A stretch of DNA of 6,454 nucleotides from Patescibacteria group bacterium (GCA_018818485.1 JAHIRX010000052.1:1-6454), one strand, 5' to 3'. Positions 1 through 6,274 are shown, counted from the first letter of the stretch. Program-made: numbers and translations. Notes: generated by a model from the sequence alone, not told the origin.

Positions 1-295
1 ATACTGGTATGGTGTGCGCTGCGCTAAAAAAAATATCTACAGGATTCTTGATTAGCTCTAAAGCAAGATCAAATTGTGTCCAGGATAAGGTTTTTTTAAT
101 TACTTTGTATGAAAAGTTAGGGTTATCTCTTGAAAGTGATTTCCAGTACTCTTCTGAAGGTTCTTTTGGGAAATAAACTATGTAAGAGTTTTTGGTGTCA
201 ACTTTAGCCAAAGCAGAGAATATATGATGAGAATACTTTTCTGCACCAGCTGGATTTTCTATTAATAGTCTTTCGCCATTTAATCCAATTTTCAT
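1..295 (-). CDS. GT4-type glycosyltransferase, N-terminal part (runs off left edge)
   Basis: This partial reading frame starts at the ATG complementary to 293-295 and stays open for 98 codons to the window edge. The protein begins MKIGLNGERLLIENPAGAEK. This matches the usual N-terminus of GT-B glycosyltransferases of family GT4: a first beta strand, then a P-x-G-x-x-K/R-Y loop (residues 15-21, PAGAEKY) that contacts the acceptor or phosphate. A second family-like stretch is the WTQ at about residues 71-73 followed by DIFFSAAHTIP (about 87-97), common in mannosyl/rhamnosyl-type GT4 enzymes. The C-terminal nucleotide-sugar domain is outside the window, so donor and acceptor cannot be named. It is divergent from the GT4 gene at 345 and probably acts in the same surface-glycan pathway at the inner face of the membrane. 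No Shine-Dalgarno precedes it; a TATAAT lies 7 nt upstream of the ATG. The family call is fairly sure; the substrate is unknown. Confidence 0.82.
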   Translation of the reverse strand, partial: MKIGLNGERLLIENPAGAEKYSHHIFSALAKVDTKNSYIVYFPKEPSEEYWKSLSRDNPNFSYKVIKKTLSWTQFDLALELIKNPVDIFFSAAHTIPV

Positions 296-302
296 CTTGT
301 CT

Positions 303-308
303 ATTATA
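303..308 (-). promoter_or_regulatory. -10 element of the divergent (minus-strand) glycosyltransferase gene
   Basis: On the minus strand a perfect TATAAT occupies 308 down to 303, and the ATG begins at 295. With the usual 7-nt distance from the last -10 base to +1, transcription would start at about 296, giving a leader of about one base. No good -35 is seen: the 17-bp position reads CCAGAA. No Shine-Dalgarno fits in the gap. Chance occurrence in AT-rich DNA is possible, but the placement matches the other starts in this window. Confidence 0.5.
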
Positions 309-332
309 TCTTATTATCAAGGTGCTTCTGGG

Positions 333-338
333 TATAAT
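333..338 (+). promoter_or_regulatory. -10 element of the plus-strand glycosyltransferase gene
   Basis: A perfect TATAAT ends 6 nt before the ATG at 345, so the predicted +1 is the A of the start codon (leaderless mRNA). The hexamer sits within an 11-bp odd palindrome, GTATAATATAC (332-342). No convincing -35 is visible, and no Shine-Dalgarno is present between 320 and 344. The short 296-344 gap therefore holds two back-to-back promoters whose -35 zones fall on each other's -10 region. Confidence 0.55.
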
Positions 339-344
339 ATACAT

Positions 345-1448
345 ATGAAGCTAGCAATAGTTTGTGATGATCTAGTACAGTATGGGGGAGCCGAGAAAGT
401 ATTCGAGGCAGTAGCTGAAACGTTCCCAGAAGCACCTGTATATACTGCTGTTGCATCAAAAGAGTGGTTAAAAAGACTAAAAGGTAGAAAAGTCACTACC
501 TCTTTTTTTCAAAAATTTCCTTTTTCAGTAAAGCTAAATAGATACTACGCACCTTTTTTCTTGCACTCACTAGCGTTTGAGAGCTTTGATTTTTCAGATT
601 TTGATGTTGTTTTATCTTTATCTAGTAGATACGCGCACCATATTGTGACTAAGCCTCAAACAAAGCATATTTGCTATATGCACTCACCAGGAAGAATGTT
701 TTGGGAGCCTTTTGACTACTTTGAAAAGGAGAACTACGGAATATTAAAACCTATTAAAAAACTGGCTCCTTGGTTCCTAAAGTACCCTTTAAGTTATTTA
801 AGAGTTCTTGATTATAACAAAGCACAAAAAGTAGATAAGTTTTATGCAAACTCAGAAATTACAAAAGCTAGAATTAAAAAGTACTATAAGAAGGACTCCG
901 AAATTATTCATCCATTTGCAAATTTAGATTTGTTTCTTAACCTTGAGCCTAAAGAGGGAGATTACTACCTGGTTCTTACGAGGCTTTCTCCTTGGAAAAG
1001 AGTAGATATTGCAGTTCAGGCCTGTTCTAGCCTAAATTTGCCCTTAAAAATCATTGGGGAGGGCCCTGATAGGAAAAGGCTTGAATCAATGGCGGCGGGG
1101 GCAAGCTGTGAGTTTCTAGGTTATATTGATGACGAAGAGAAAGCTAAAGTTATAGCTGGCTGCAAAGCCATAATAATTACACAAAAGGAAGACTTTGGAA
1201 TTGTTCCACTGGAAGCAATGGCATGCGGAAAACCAGTTATCGCATATGGGGCAGGTGGTTCAACAGAGACAGTTTTAGATGGCTTAACTGGTAGATTTTT
1301 TGGCGAACAGACTTCTGAAAGTTTAGAAAAGGTACTAAAAATATTTAATGAAAGAAACTATGATTCAGACAAGTGTAAAAAAAGAGCAAGAGAATTTAAT
1401 AAGGAGAGGTTTCAAGAAAGCCTAAAAAATATTATAATGTATACTTAG
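345..1448 (+). CDS. GT4 family glycosyltransferase (WbaZ-like mannosyltransferase type)
   Basis: This 367-residue GT-B enzyme probably transfers a hexose (mannose is the best guess) from a nucleotide sugar to a lipid-linked glycan on the cytoplasmic side of the membrane. Visible motifs are the N-terminal GGAEKV loop (residues 14-19) and MHSPGRMFWE (112-121), a stretch typical of the WbaZ-like branch. They continue with SPWKRVD (215-221), which holds the basic residues that bind the donor diphosphate, and the E-x7-E signature EDFGIVPLE (282-290) followed by ACGKPVIAYGAGG. Length and domain order are complete for the family. I chose the ATG at 345 rather than an in-frame TTG at 297. The 16 extra residues from 297 match no family sequence and would cover both promoters, and TATAAT lies 6 nt before 345. 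The sugar-transferase gene follows after 5 nt, so the two are probably cotranscribed. Family is certain; the exact sugar is not. Confidence 0.92.
   Translation: MKLAIVCDDLVQYGGAEKVFEAVAETFPEAPVYTAVASKEWLKRLKGRKVTTSFFQKFPFSVKLNRYYAPFFLHSLAFESFDFSDFDVVLSLSSRYAHHIVTKPQTKHICYMHSPGRMFWEPFDYFEKENYGILKPIKKLAPWFLKYPLSYLRVLDYNKAQKVDKFYANSEITKARIKKYYKKDSEIIHPFANLDLFLNLEPKEGDYYLVLTRLSPWKRVDIAVQACSSLNLPLKIIGEGPDRKRLESMAAGASCEFLGYIDDEEKAKVIAGCKAIIITQKEDFGIVPLEAMACGKPVIAYGAGGSTETVLDGLTGRFFGEQTSESLEKVLKIFNERNYDSDKCKKRAREFNKERFQESLKNIIMYT
1440..1445 (+). promoter_or_regulatory. possible internal -10 element before the sugar transferase gene
   Basis: TATACT at 1440-1445 ends 8 nt before the ATG at 1454, and a second hexamer, TATAAT, lies at 1433-1438. 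TTCAAG (1411-1416), 16 bp upstream of the latter, is a weak -35 candidate. No Shine-Dalgarno is present before this start. The elements fall in the last codons of the upstream gene in AT-rich sequence, so they may be chance; readthrough from 333 is the simpler source of transcript. Confidence 0.25.
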
Positions 1449-1453
1449 CGCAT

Positions 1454-2104
1454 ATGAAAAAGGAAAATGATCAGTTCTACTATATTGGGAAGAGGCTATT
1501 TGATATTTTTGGTGCCCTAGTGGGCATCATTATTTTTTCTCCCATTATGGTCATATTGTCGATATGGATAAAAATCGTATCTCCCGAAGGACCTGTCTTT
1601 GCTGATATCCCAGAACGTGTGGGAAAAGATGGGAAGCTTTTTAGGATGCTAAAGTTTAGATCTATGATCCCTAATGCTCAGGCGTGGTTAGACAGTAGAC
1701 CGGATCTTTTGAAACTTTATAAAAAGAACAACTATAAACTTGATCCTGACCCAAGATTACTTCCCGGTGCCCTGGTTTATAGAAAAACTAGTATGGATGA
1801 ACTTCCGCAGTTTTTTAATATACTAAAAGGCGAGATGAGTCTAGTTGGCCCTAGATGTTACTACCCTTTTGAGATCAAAGATCAGTTAAAAGTTTACCCC
1901 CATGCTAAAAAATATTTGAAGGATGTATTGAGTGCAAAGCCAGGTCTTACAGGCCTTTGGCAAATAAGTGGAAGATCCGAGATTAACTTTGATGATAGAT
2001 TAAGATTAGATGCAGAGTATGCCAGAAAAAAATCTTTAGTGTATGATTTACTAATCGTTTTAAAAACTCCGTATGTAGTAATTACGGGAAAAGGAGCTTA
2101 CTAA
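1454..2104 (+). CDS. bacterial sugar transferase (polyprenyl-phosphate sugar-1-phosphate transferase, PglC/WcaJ catalytic core)
   Basis: This 216-residue enzyme should start a surface glycan by moving a sugar-1-phosphate from a UDP-sugar to undecaprenyl phosphate (family PF02397). It is only the monotopic core, without the multi-pass N-terminal domain of WbaP/WcaJ. A hydrophobic re-entrant helix (about 15-40) is broken by Ser29-Pro30, as in PglC. It is followed by KFRSM (67-71), a DPR motif (99-101) and DELPQ (115-119). The Asp115-Glu116 pair there corresponds to the catalytic DE dyad. GEMSLVGPR (126-134), PGLTGLWQISGRS (163-175) and the C-terminal YARKKSLVYDLLIVLKT complete the family pattern. 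All expected key residues are present. It lies 5 nt after the GT4 gene, and its TAA shares one base with the next ATG (TAATG). Together the genes form a glycan-initiation and extension unit. The identity of the transferred sugar cannot be read from the sequence. Confidence 0.95.
   Translation: MKKENDQFYYIGKRLFDIFGALVGIIIFSPIMVILSIWIKIVSPEGPVFADIPERVGKDGKLFRMLKFRSMIPNAQAWLDSRPDLLKLYKKNNYKLDPDPRLLPGALVYRKTSMDELPQFFNILKGEMSLVGPRCYYPFEIKDQLKVYPHAKKYLKDVLSAKPGLTGLWQISGRSEINFDDRLRLDAEYARKKSLVYDLLIVLKTPYVVITGKGAY
2091..2096 (+). promoter_or_regulatory. Shine-Dalgarno AAGGAG for the DUF4012 gene
   Basis: AAGGAG ends 7 nt before the ATG at 2104, inside the last codons of the sugar transferase gene. 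It is the only canonical ribosome-binding site before a gene in this window. It supports the start at 2104 over the internal Met35-Met36 pair, and it fits a start reached inside an operon rather than at the mRNA 5' end. Confidence 0.75.
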
Positions 2105-4113
2105 TGAAAAATAACGCAAAGTTTTATGGTGCTGACAAAAGCTTGAAAGAAGCACCTAAGCTAAATTTAGGAAATGAGGTTTTAGAGAGTAAGAAAGGCA
2201 CTAATATGATGAAAAACATTAAAGGCAGTATTAATTCTAATAAAAAAATTAAGGGACTCGGTGTAACGGGTCTAGTTTTTTTAGGGATAGCGGCAGTTGT
2301 AGCAGTTGTTTTGTATATCCTTTTGATAAAGCCAGCCTACGCTTTGTTTTCAACAGCTAATATATTAAAAAAAGATACCAATATGATAGGTGAGGCTCTT
2401 GTAAACAGAGACCTAATTGCTTTAAATGAATCGTTAGATAAGGCAGCTCAAGATTTAGAAAAATTAAGATCTGAAAAAGATAAGAAATTTGGATGGGCTA
2501 AAAACCTAAATATCTTTAAAGCTAAGGAGTTTTATGCTGACTCTGAAAGATTTATTAATGCAGGTATTTACGCTGTTGATGCGATAAGGGAAGCAAGTGT
2601 AGTTGTAACACCTTTTGCGGATGCTGTCGGTTTAAAAATTTCTGAAGACCAAGAAATTGAAGAGACAGCTGGACTTATGGAAGCGTTTCAATCTTGGATT
2701 TCTGTAATGCCTGAGGTGGCTGATAAAATGGATATGGTAATTGAAAAGGTAGCAAAGGTTGGTGAGGAACTAAAGTCCATTAATACTACAAAGTATCCAA
2801 AAAAGATTGGAAAAGTTCAAGTTAGATCTAATGTAGAGTTTATTAAAAATACCCTTTCTAATGCGGATGAGTATGCCCCAGATATTAAAAAGGCCTTCCA
2901 GGTAGTCCCTGGGATTCTAGGCGTAGGTACCCCCACCAAAAGATACATGATAATTATGCAAAATGATAAAGAGATTAGACCAACCGGTGGCTTTATGACT
3001 AATTATGCAACATTTAAGGTAACAAATGGACTGCTTGATTCTGATTTCACCTCAAAAGATATGTATAGCATCGATTACACTCTTGACTATATCGATGCAA
3101 CCTATGACTTTCCAGACGCACCAGCTGCGTATATGAGATATCTTAAGGTTGAGCACTGGTATGCAAGAGATATGAACTATGATGCAGACTTTGTATCTTC
3201 AATGGACCAACTTATGAAATTTTATAACCTAGCCGCAAGAATTAATCCTTGGGAGATAAAGGCAGTTGATGGAATATTTGCAATTGACACATACGTAATT
3301 TCAGAATTACTTGAAGCCACAGGACCAGTAACTGTAAACGGAATTACCTACACAAAAGATAATGTTGTTTTTGAGCTAGAAAGAATAGCATCACTTGAGC
3401 TTTCTGAACAGGTAAATAGAAAGAAAGTTTTAGGGGATTTGATGGAAGCTATGCTTATTAACGTATTTGAGTCAGATAGTAATTTGTGGCCTAAACTAAT
3501 AGAAAAAGGAGTAGATCTTGCGACAAGAAAGCACGTGTTGGCCTATCTGTTTGATCCTGAGGCGCAGGCTTTGGTTGAGAAATACGGTATTGGAGGAAGG
3601 ATTACAGATCCTGTTGAAGGAGACTACTCTATGATTGTCTCCACAAACTTAGGCGGAGACAAAAGCAACTGGTTTACAACTAAAGAAGTAACACACACTT
3701 TGGAGAAAAATAGTGATAGATGGATGAGAACTGTAAATATTAGATATACATACAATCAGCCTGACGAAAGTTATGCAGCCTTTGTTAAAGAGTTTAAAGA
3801 TTGGGTAAGAATATACGCTCCTTTAGGATCAGAGCTAATTTCTGTAGATGGATCAGAAGATCAGGAGATGAATATGACTGGAGAAGAAAGAAATAAAAAT
3901 TGGTTTAGCGGTTGGATTACATTACAGCCAGGCGAGACAAAGGAAATAACATTCAAGTATTATCTACCAGTAGGCACCGAATTTGTCGATAACTATGTTT
4001 TGAACCTTCAAAAGCAGCCTGGTATAGAATCAGAGAAGCACACAGTACTTTACGGAAACAAGAAAGAAGAAGTTAATATAATAAAAGACATTAAAGTTAT
4101 TCTTGGTCTGTGA
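2104..4113 (+). CDS. DUF4012 domain membrane protein, outward-facing
   Basis: This is a 669-residue protein of unknown function. A basic, polar cytoplasmic tail (1-53, with KK and KIK just before the membrane) precedes one transmembrane helix (about 54-75). The remaining roughly 590 residues should lie outside the cytoplasm. Residues 85-265 are mostly helical, with charged heptad-like stretches (for example 105-128). The DUF4012 region (PF13196) follows. It has TKRYMIIMQNDKEIRPTGGF (278-297) with the hallmark RPTGG, HWYARDMNYDADFVSSM (351-367), and VDGIFAIDTYVISELLEATG (388-407) ending in PVTVNG. A C-terminal beta-rich part (about 530-655) carries LQKQPGIESEKHTV, a family-typical end. The protein is not proven to be an enzyme. 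Its place directly after a glycan-initiating transferase (1-nt stop/start overlap, good Shine-Dalgarno) suggests work on exported glycan. The domain call is firm; the function is open. Confidence 0.9.
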   Translation: MKNNAKFYGADKSLKEAPKLNLGNEVLESKKGTNMMKNIKGSINSNKKIKGLGVTGLVFLGIAAVVAVVLYILLIKPAYALFSTANILKKDTNMIGEALVNRDLIALNESLDKAAQDLEKLRSEKDKKFGWAKNLNIFKAKEFYADSERFINAGIYAVDAIREASVVVTPFADAVGLKISEDQEIEETAGLMEAFQSWISVMPEVADKMDMVIEKVAKVGEELKSINTTKYPKKIGKVQVRSNVEFIKNTLSNADEYAPDIKKAFQVVPGILGVGTPTKRYMIIMQNDKEIRPTGGFMTNYATFKVTNGLLDSDFTSKDMYSIDYTLDYIDATYDFPDAPAAYMRYLKVEHWYARDMNYDADFVSSMDQLMKFYNLAARINPWEIKAVDGIFAIDTYVISELLEATGPVTVNGITYTKDNVVFELERIASLELSEQVNRKKVLGDLMEAMLINVFESDSNLWPKLIEKGVDLATRKHVLAYLFDPEAQALVEKYGIGGRITDPVEGDYSMIVSTNLGGDKSNWFTTKEVTHTLEKNSDRWMRTVNIRYTYNQPDESYAAFVKEFKDWVRIYAPLGSELISVDGSEDQEMNMTGEERNKNWFSGWITLQPGETKEITFKYYLPVGTEFVDNYVLNLQKQPGIESEKHTVLYGNKKEEVNIIKDIKVILGL

Positions 4114-4829
4114 AAAAGTACAATACTCAGGCGATAGTTCTTAAAAGCACTAAATTTAGAGACGCTGATAAGATTTTTACCCTTTACACTAAAGATGAAG
4201 GTAAGATATCTGCTATAGCGCGTGGTGTAAGAAAGATTTCATCAAGAAGAGCAGGAAACTTAGATAGTTTAAACGTTATTAGTGTAAAGATAAGTGAGAG
4301 TAAAGGGGGATTTAAAAATATTGATGAGGTAAAAACACTTCAATCTTTTAAAGAGTTAAAAAAAGATTTAGAAACTTCCAAAAGAGCCTATTTTATCCTA
4401 GAACTTGTTCACAAAACAGTAGAAGAGGGGGAAAAAGACGAAAGGCTTTATGATCTGATAATAAGGTCCTTAAAACTTCTATCTACGCCTAGGTGTAATC
4501 CTGACTTAGCAGTTGTATATTTTGAAATTGTATTTATGAAGGAGCTTGGTTATCAACTAGATTTTGAAAATTGTGTGAAATGCCAGAAAGAAATATTTTC
4601 TAGTATTTCTAGAAAGTATGCATTTAATATTTCTAGAGGGGGTTTTGTGTGTGGGGACTGTTCTGGTAGTGGCTTTCCAGTTTCTGAAGATCTAGTTTCA
4701 TGGATGGGAAAGATATGGAAGGGAGATTTAAAATTGAAAGAAAAGGATTTAATTAAAGAAATCGATAGCCTACTAAAAAGATATATAGACTTAAAACTAG
4801 AAAGTAGGTTTAAGAGTTTAGAAATTTAA
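4110..4829 (+). CDS. recO: DNA repair protein RecO
   Basis: RecO is a cytosolic recombination mediator that, with RecR, helps load RecA onto SSB-coated single-stranded DNA and anneals complementary strands. The 239-residue length is normal. The N-terminal OB fold is clear (residues 1-80: QAIVLKSTKFRDADKIFTLYT, then GKISAIARGVRK), followed by a helical domain. A four-cysteine zinc site is intact: Cys155-x2-Cys158 and Cys181-x2-Cys184, the second pair preceded by the typical RGGFVC. The start is GTG at 4110, overlapping the DUF4012 TGA by 4 nt (GTGA), and the first residues align with the usual RecO start. No Shine-Dalgarno is present, so translation is probably coupled to the upstream gene. 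TATTCT (4098-4103) ending 6 nt before the GTG could be a weak promoter of its own. Its position behind surface-glycan genes probably reflects genome packing rather than shared function. Confidence 0.94.
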   Translation: MKKYNTQAIVLKSTKFRDADKIFTLYTKDEGKISAIARGVRKISSRRAGNLDSLNVISVKISESKGGFKNIDEVKTLQSFKELKKDLETSKRAYFILELVHKTVEEGEKDERLYDLIIRSLKLLSTPRCNPDLAVVYFEIVFMKELGYQLDFENCVKCQKEIFSSISRKYAFNISRGGFVCGDCSGSGFPVSEDLVSWMGKIWKGDLKLKEKDLIKEIDSLLKRYIDLKLESRFKSLEI

Positions 4830-4837
4830 GATATACT
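4809..4837 (+). promoter_or_regulatory. promoter of the glycyl-tRNA synthetase gene, predicted leaderless
   Basis: TATACT (4832-4837) is five of six bases of the -10 consensus and ends 6 nt before the ATG at 4844. The predicted +1 is therefore the A of ATG. TTTAAG (4809-4814), with a 17-bp spacer, is a weak -35 inside the end of recO. The 14-nt gap after the recO stop has no Shine-Dalgarno; it reads mostly A and T with a short T run. This would give glyS its own transcript separate from the upstream operon. Confidence 0.55.
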
Positions 4838-4843
4838 CTTTTT

Positions 4844-6226
4844 ATGGCCAAAGAAGCTGATTTAATGCAAAATATCGTGTCACTATGTAAGAGAAGGGGT
4901 TTTGTTTTTCCTGGATCCGAAATATATGGAGGACTTGCTAATACTTATGATTACGGTCCTTTAGGTGTTTTGATGCTTCGAAACATTGAAAATCTTTGGT
5001 GGGAAAACTTTGTAACTAAAAGAGATGACATTTACGGGCTTGATACAGCAATTTTAATGTCCCCGAAGGTCTGGGAAGCCTCAGGACATGTTGCAAACTT
5101 TAACGAACTGTTGGTTGACTGTAAGAAGTGTAATCAAAGAACTGGTGCAGAAAAGATGGTTCAGGAGTATCTAGAAAAAGCTGGAAAACCTGAGATTGTT
5201 GAGGGTAAGTCTGAAGAGGAACTTGAGAAGATAATAAATGATCACAATATTCCTTGTCCTGAGTGTGGTGAATTTGATTGGACCAAACCTCGTAAATTTA
5301 ACAATCTTTTTGAAACGCATATTGGAATTGTTCCTGAGAATAAGTCACTAACCTATCTTAGAGGGGAAATAGCCCAAGGTATGTTTACTAACTTTAAAAA
5401 TGTACTTGATACCATGAGACCAAAACTTCCCTTTGGTTTAGCTCAAGTTGGTAAGGCTTTTAGAAACGAAATAACAAAAGGAAACTTCATATTTAGAACA
5501 CTTGAGTTTAAGCTTATGGAATTTGAATACTTTTTTAATCCTAATGAAAGTAAATGGGAGGATATATTTAATAGTTGGAGGAAAGATATGCAGTCTTGGA
5601 TTGAGTCTTTAGGTATTCCAGGAGGAAAGCTAAGATGGAGAGAGCACACAGACGATGAAAGAGCACACTACTCGGTAAGAACTGAAGATTTAGACTTTGA
5701 ATTTCCAATGGGGTTTAAAGAAATGTTTGGTCTAGCTTACAGAACAGACTTTGATTTAAGAAATCATATGGATAAGTCTGGCACAGATTTAATGTACACT
5801 GACCCAAATACAGGAGAGAAGTTCATTCCTCATGTTGTAGAGCCAACATTTGGTGCTACGAGAATATTCTTAGCACTTCTTGTTAATGGGTATGCAGATG
5901 AGGGGGATAGAGTTGTTTTGAAACTTCATAAAGATGTAGCACCATATAAAGCTGCTGTTTTTCCTTTGGTTAGAAATAAGCCAGATTTAGTATCTAAAGC
6001 TAAGGAAGTTTTTAATATGCTCACCCAAGCAGGAGTCTCAACAGATTGGGATGATAGGGGAAATATTGGTAAGAGATACCTTTCACAAGATGAAATAGGT
6101 ACCCCTTACTGTATTACTATTGATTACGATTCTTTAGAGGATGACAGTGTAACCATCAGAAATCGTGATACCACTGAACAAAAAAGAGCTAGGATAGACC
6201 AAATAGTAGAATTCCTAGATAAATGA
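4844..6226 (+). CDS. glyS: glycyl-tRNA synthetase, class II alpha2 (GlyQS) type
   Basis: This cytosolic enzyme charges tRNA-Gly with glycine using ATP. The 460-residue length is normal for the homodimeric type, which is unrelated in architecture to the two-subunit GlyQ/GlyS. Class II motif 1 is seen at GLANTYDYGPLG (30-41) with WW (52-53). A zinc-ribbon-like insert has Cys93-x2-Cys96 and Cys138-x2-Cys141. Motif 2 is FRNEI with FRTLEF (206-222), and motif 3 is EPTFGATR (333-340). The C-terminal anticodon-binding domain (about 355-460) includes KDVAPYKAAVFPL and GNIGKRYLSQDEIGTPYC. The glycine/ATP pocket segment reads YLRGEIAQGMFTNFK (171-185), where many bacterial enzymes have LRPETAQG; it differs at the Pro and the Thr. 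The gene follows recO after 14 nt and has a promoter-like element 6 nt before its ATG. The TGA stop overlaps the start of a palindrome at 6225. I am confident in the enzyme. Confidence 0.97.
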   Translation: MAKEADLMQNIVSLCKRRGFVFPGSEIYGGLANTYDYGPLGVLMLRNIENLWWENFVTKRDDIYGLDTAILMSPKVWEASGHVANFNELLVDCKKCNQRTGAEKMVQEYLEKAGKPEIVEGKSEEELEKIINDHNIPCPECGEFDWTKPRKFNNLFETHIGIVPENKSLTYLRGEIAQGMFTNFKNVLDTMRPKLPFGLAQVGKAFRNEITKGNFIFRTLEFKLMEFEYFFNPNESKWEDIFNSWRKDMQSWIESLGIPGGKLRWREHTDDERAHYSVRTEDLDFEFPMGFKEMFGLAYRTDFDLRNHMDKSGTDLMYTDPNTGEKFIPHVVEPTFGATRIFLALLVNGYADEGDRVVLKLHKDVAPYKAAVFPLVRNKPDLVSKAKEVFNMLTQAGVSTDWDDRGNIGKRYLSQDEIGTPYCITIDYDSLEDDSVTIRNRDTTEQKRARIDQIVEFLDK

Positions 6227-6240
6227 CCTATTAATAGGTC
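6225..6240. promoter_or_regulatory. 16-bp perfect palindrome, candidate antitoxin operator
   Basis: GACCTATTAATAGGTC is a perfect 8+8 palindrome that begins at the second base of the glyS TGA and ends directly before the TTGACA of the antitoxin promoter. Phd/YefM antitoxins repress their own promoters by binding short palindromes at this place, so an operator role is likely. It is not followed by a T run, which argues against an intrinsic terminator. Binding is inferred, not shown. Confidence 0.55.
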
Positions 6241-6253
6241 TTGACAAAAGACC
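6237..6253. repeat. second inverted repeat overlapping the -35 box
   Basis: GGTCTT (6237-6242) and AAGACC (6248-6253) form a 6-bp inverted repeat around a 5-nt centre. Its left arm reuses the GGTC of the palindrome at 6225-6240. The result is three alternating half-sites (GACC 6225, GGTC 6237, GACC 6250) about 12-13 bp apart, over and beside the -35 box. This spacing would suit two antitoxin dimers bound on neighbouring turns. Confidence 0.45.
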
Positions 6254-6268
6254 ACTTTATAGTAATCT
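6241..6268 (+). promoter_or_regulatory. promoter of the antitoxin gene, predicted leaderless
   Basis: A perfect -35 consensus TTGACA (6241-6246) is followed after 16 bp by TAATCT (6263-6268). This -10 is weak but keeps the key second A and last T. The +1 would fall at 6275, the A of the start ATG. TATAGT (6258-6263) is a better hexamer but only 11 bp from the -35. No Shine-Dalgarno lies in 6264-6274. The overlap with inverted repeats suggests autorepression. Confidence 0.5.
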
Positions 6269-6274
6269 TTCCCT

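Noticed and set aside
297..344. TTG start 16 codons upstream for the GT4 gene
   Set aside because: The extra residues resemble no GT4 N-terminus, and the extension would run through both promoter elements; MKLAIV at 345 is the normal start of the fold.
2205..2210. Internal start at Met35-Met36 of the DUF4012 gene
   Set aside because: The AAGGAG 7 nt before 2104 and the one-base stop/start overlap favour the upstream ATG; there is no comparable site before the internal pair.
4604..4637. Direct repeat TATTTCTAGA (4604-4613 and 4628-4637) in recO
   Set aside because: Only two 10-bp copies within conserved RecO coding sequence (SISR and NISR); AT-rich chance similarity is enough.
5443..5649. 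Open frame of 68 codons on the minus strand inside glyS
   Set aside because: It lies fully antisense to the strongly conserved motif 2 region of glycyl-tRNA synthetase, has no recognisable domain and no start signals; it is a shadow of the real gene.
6225..6260. Intrinsic terminator after glyS
   Set aside because: The palindrome can form at best a 6-bp stem with a TTAA loop, and the sequence after it is TTGACAAAAG, not a T run; an operator fits better.
6258..6263. TATAGT as the -10 of the antitoxin promoter
   Set aside because: It is a better hexamer than TAATCT, but the spacer to TTGACA is only 11 bp and no other -35 lies at 16-18 bp. Kept as an alternative only.
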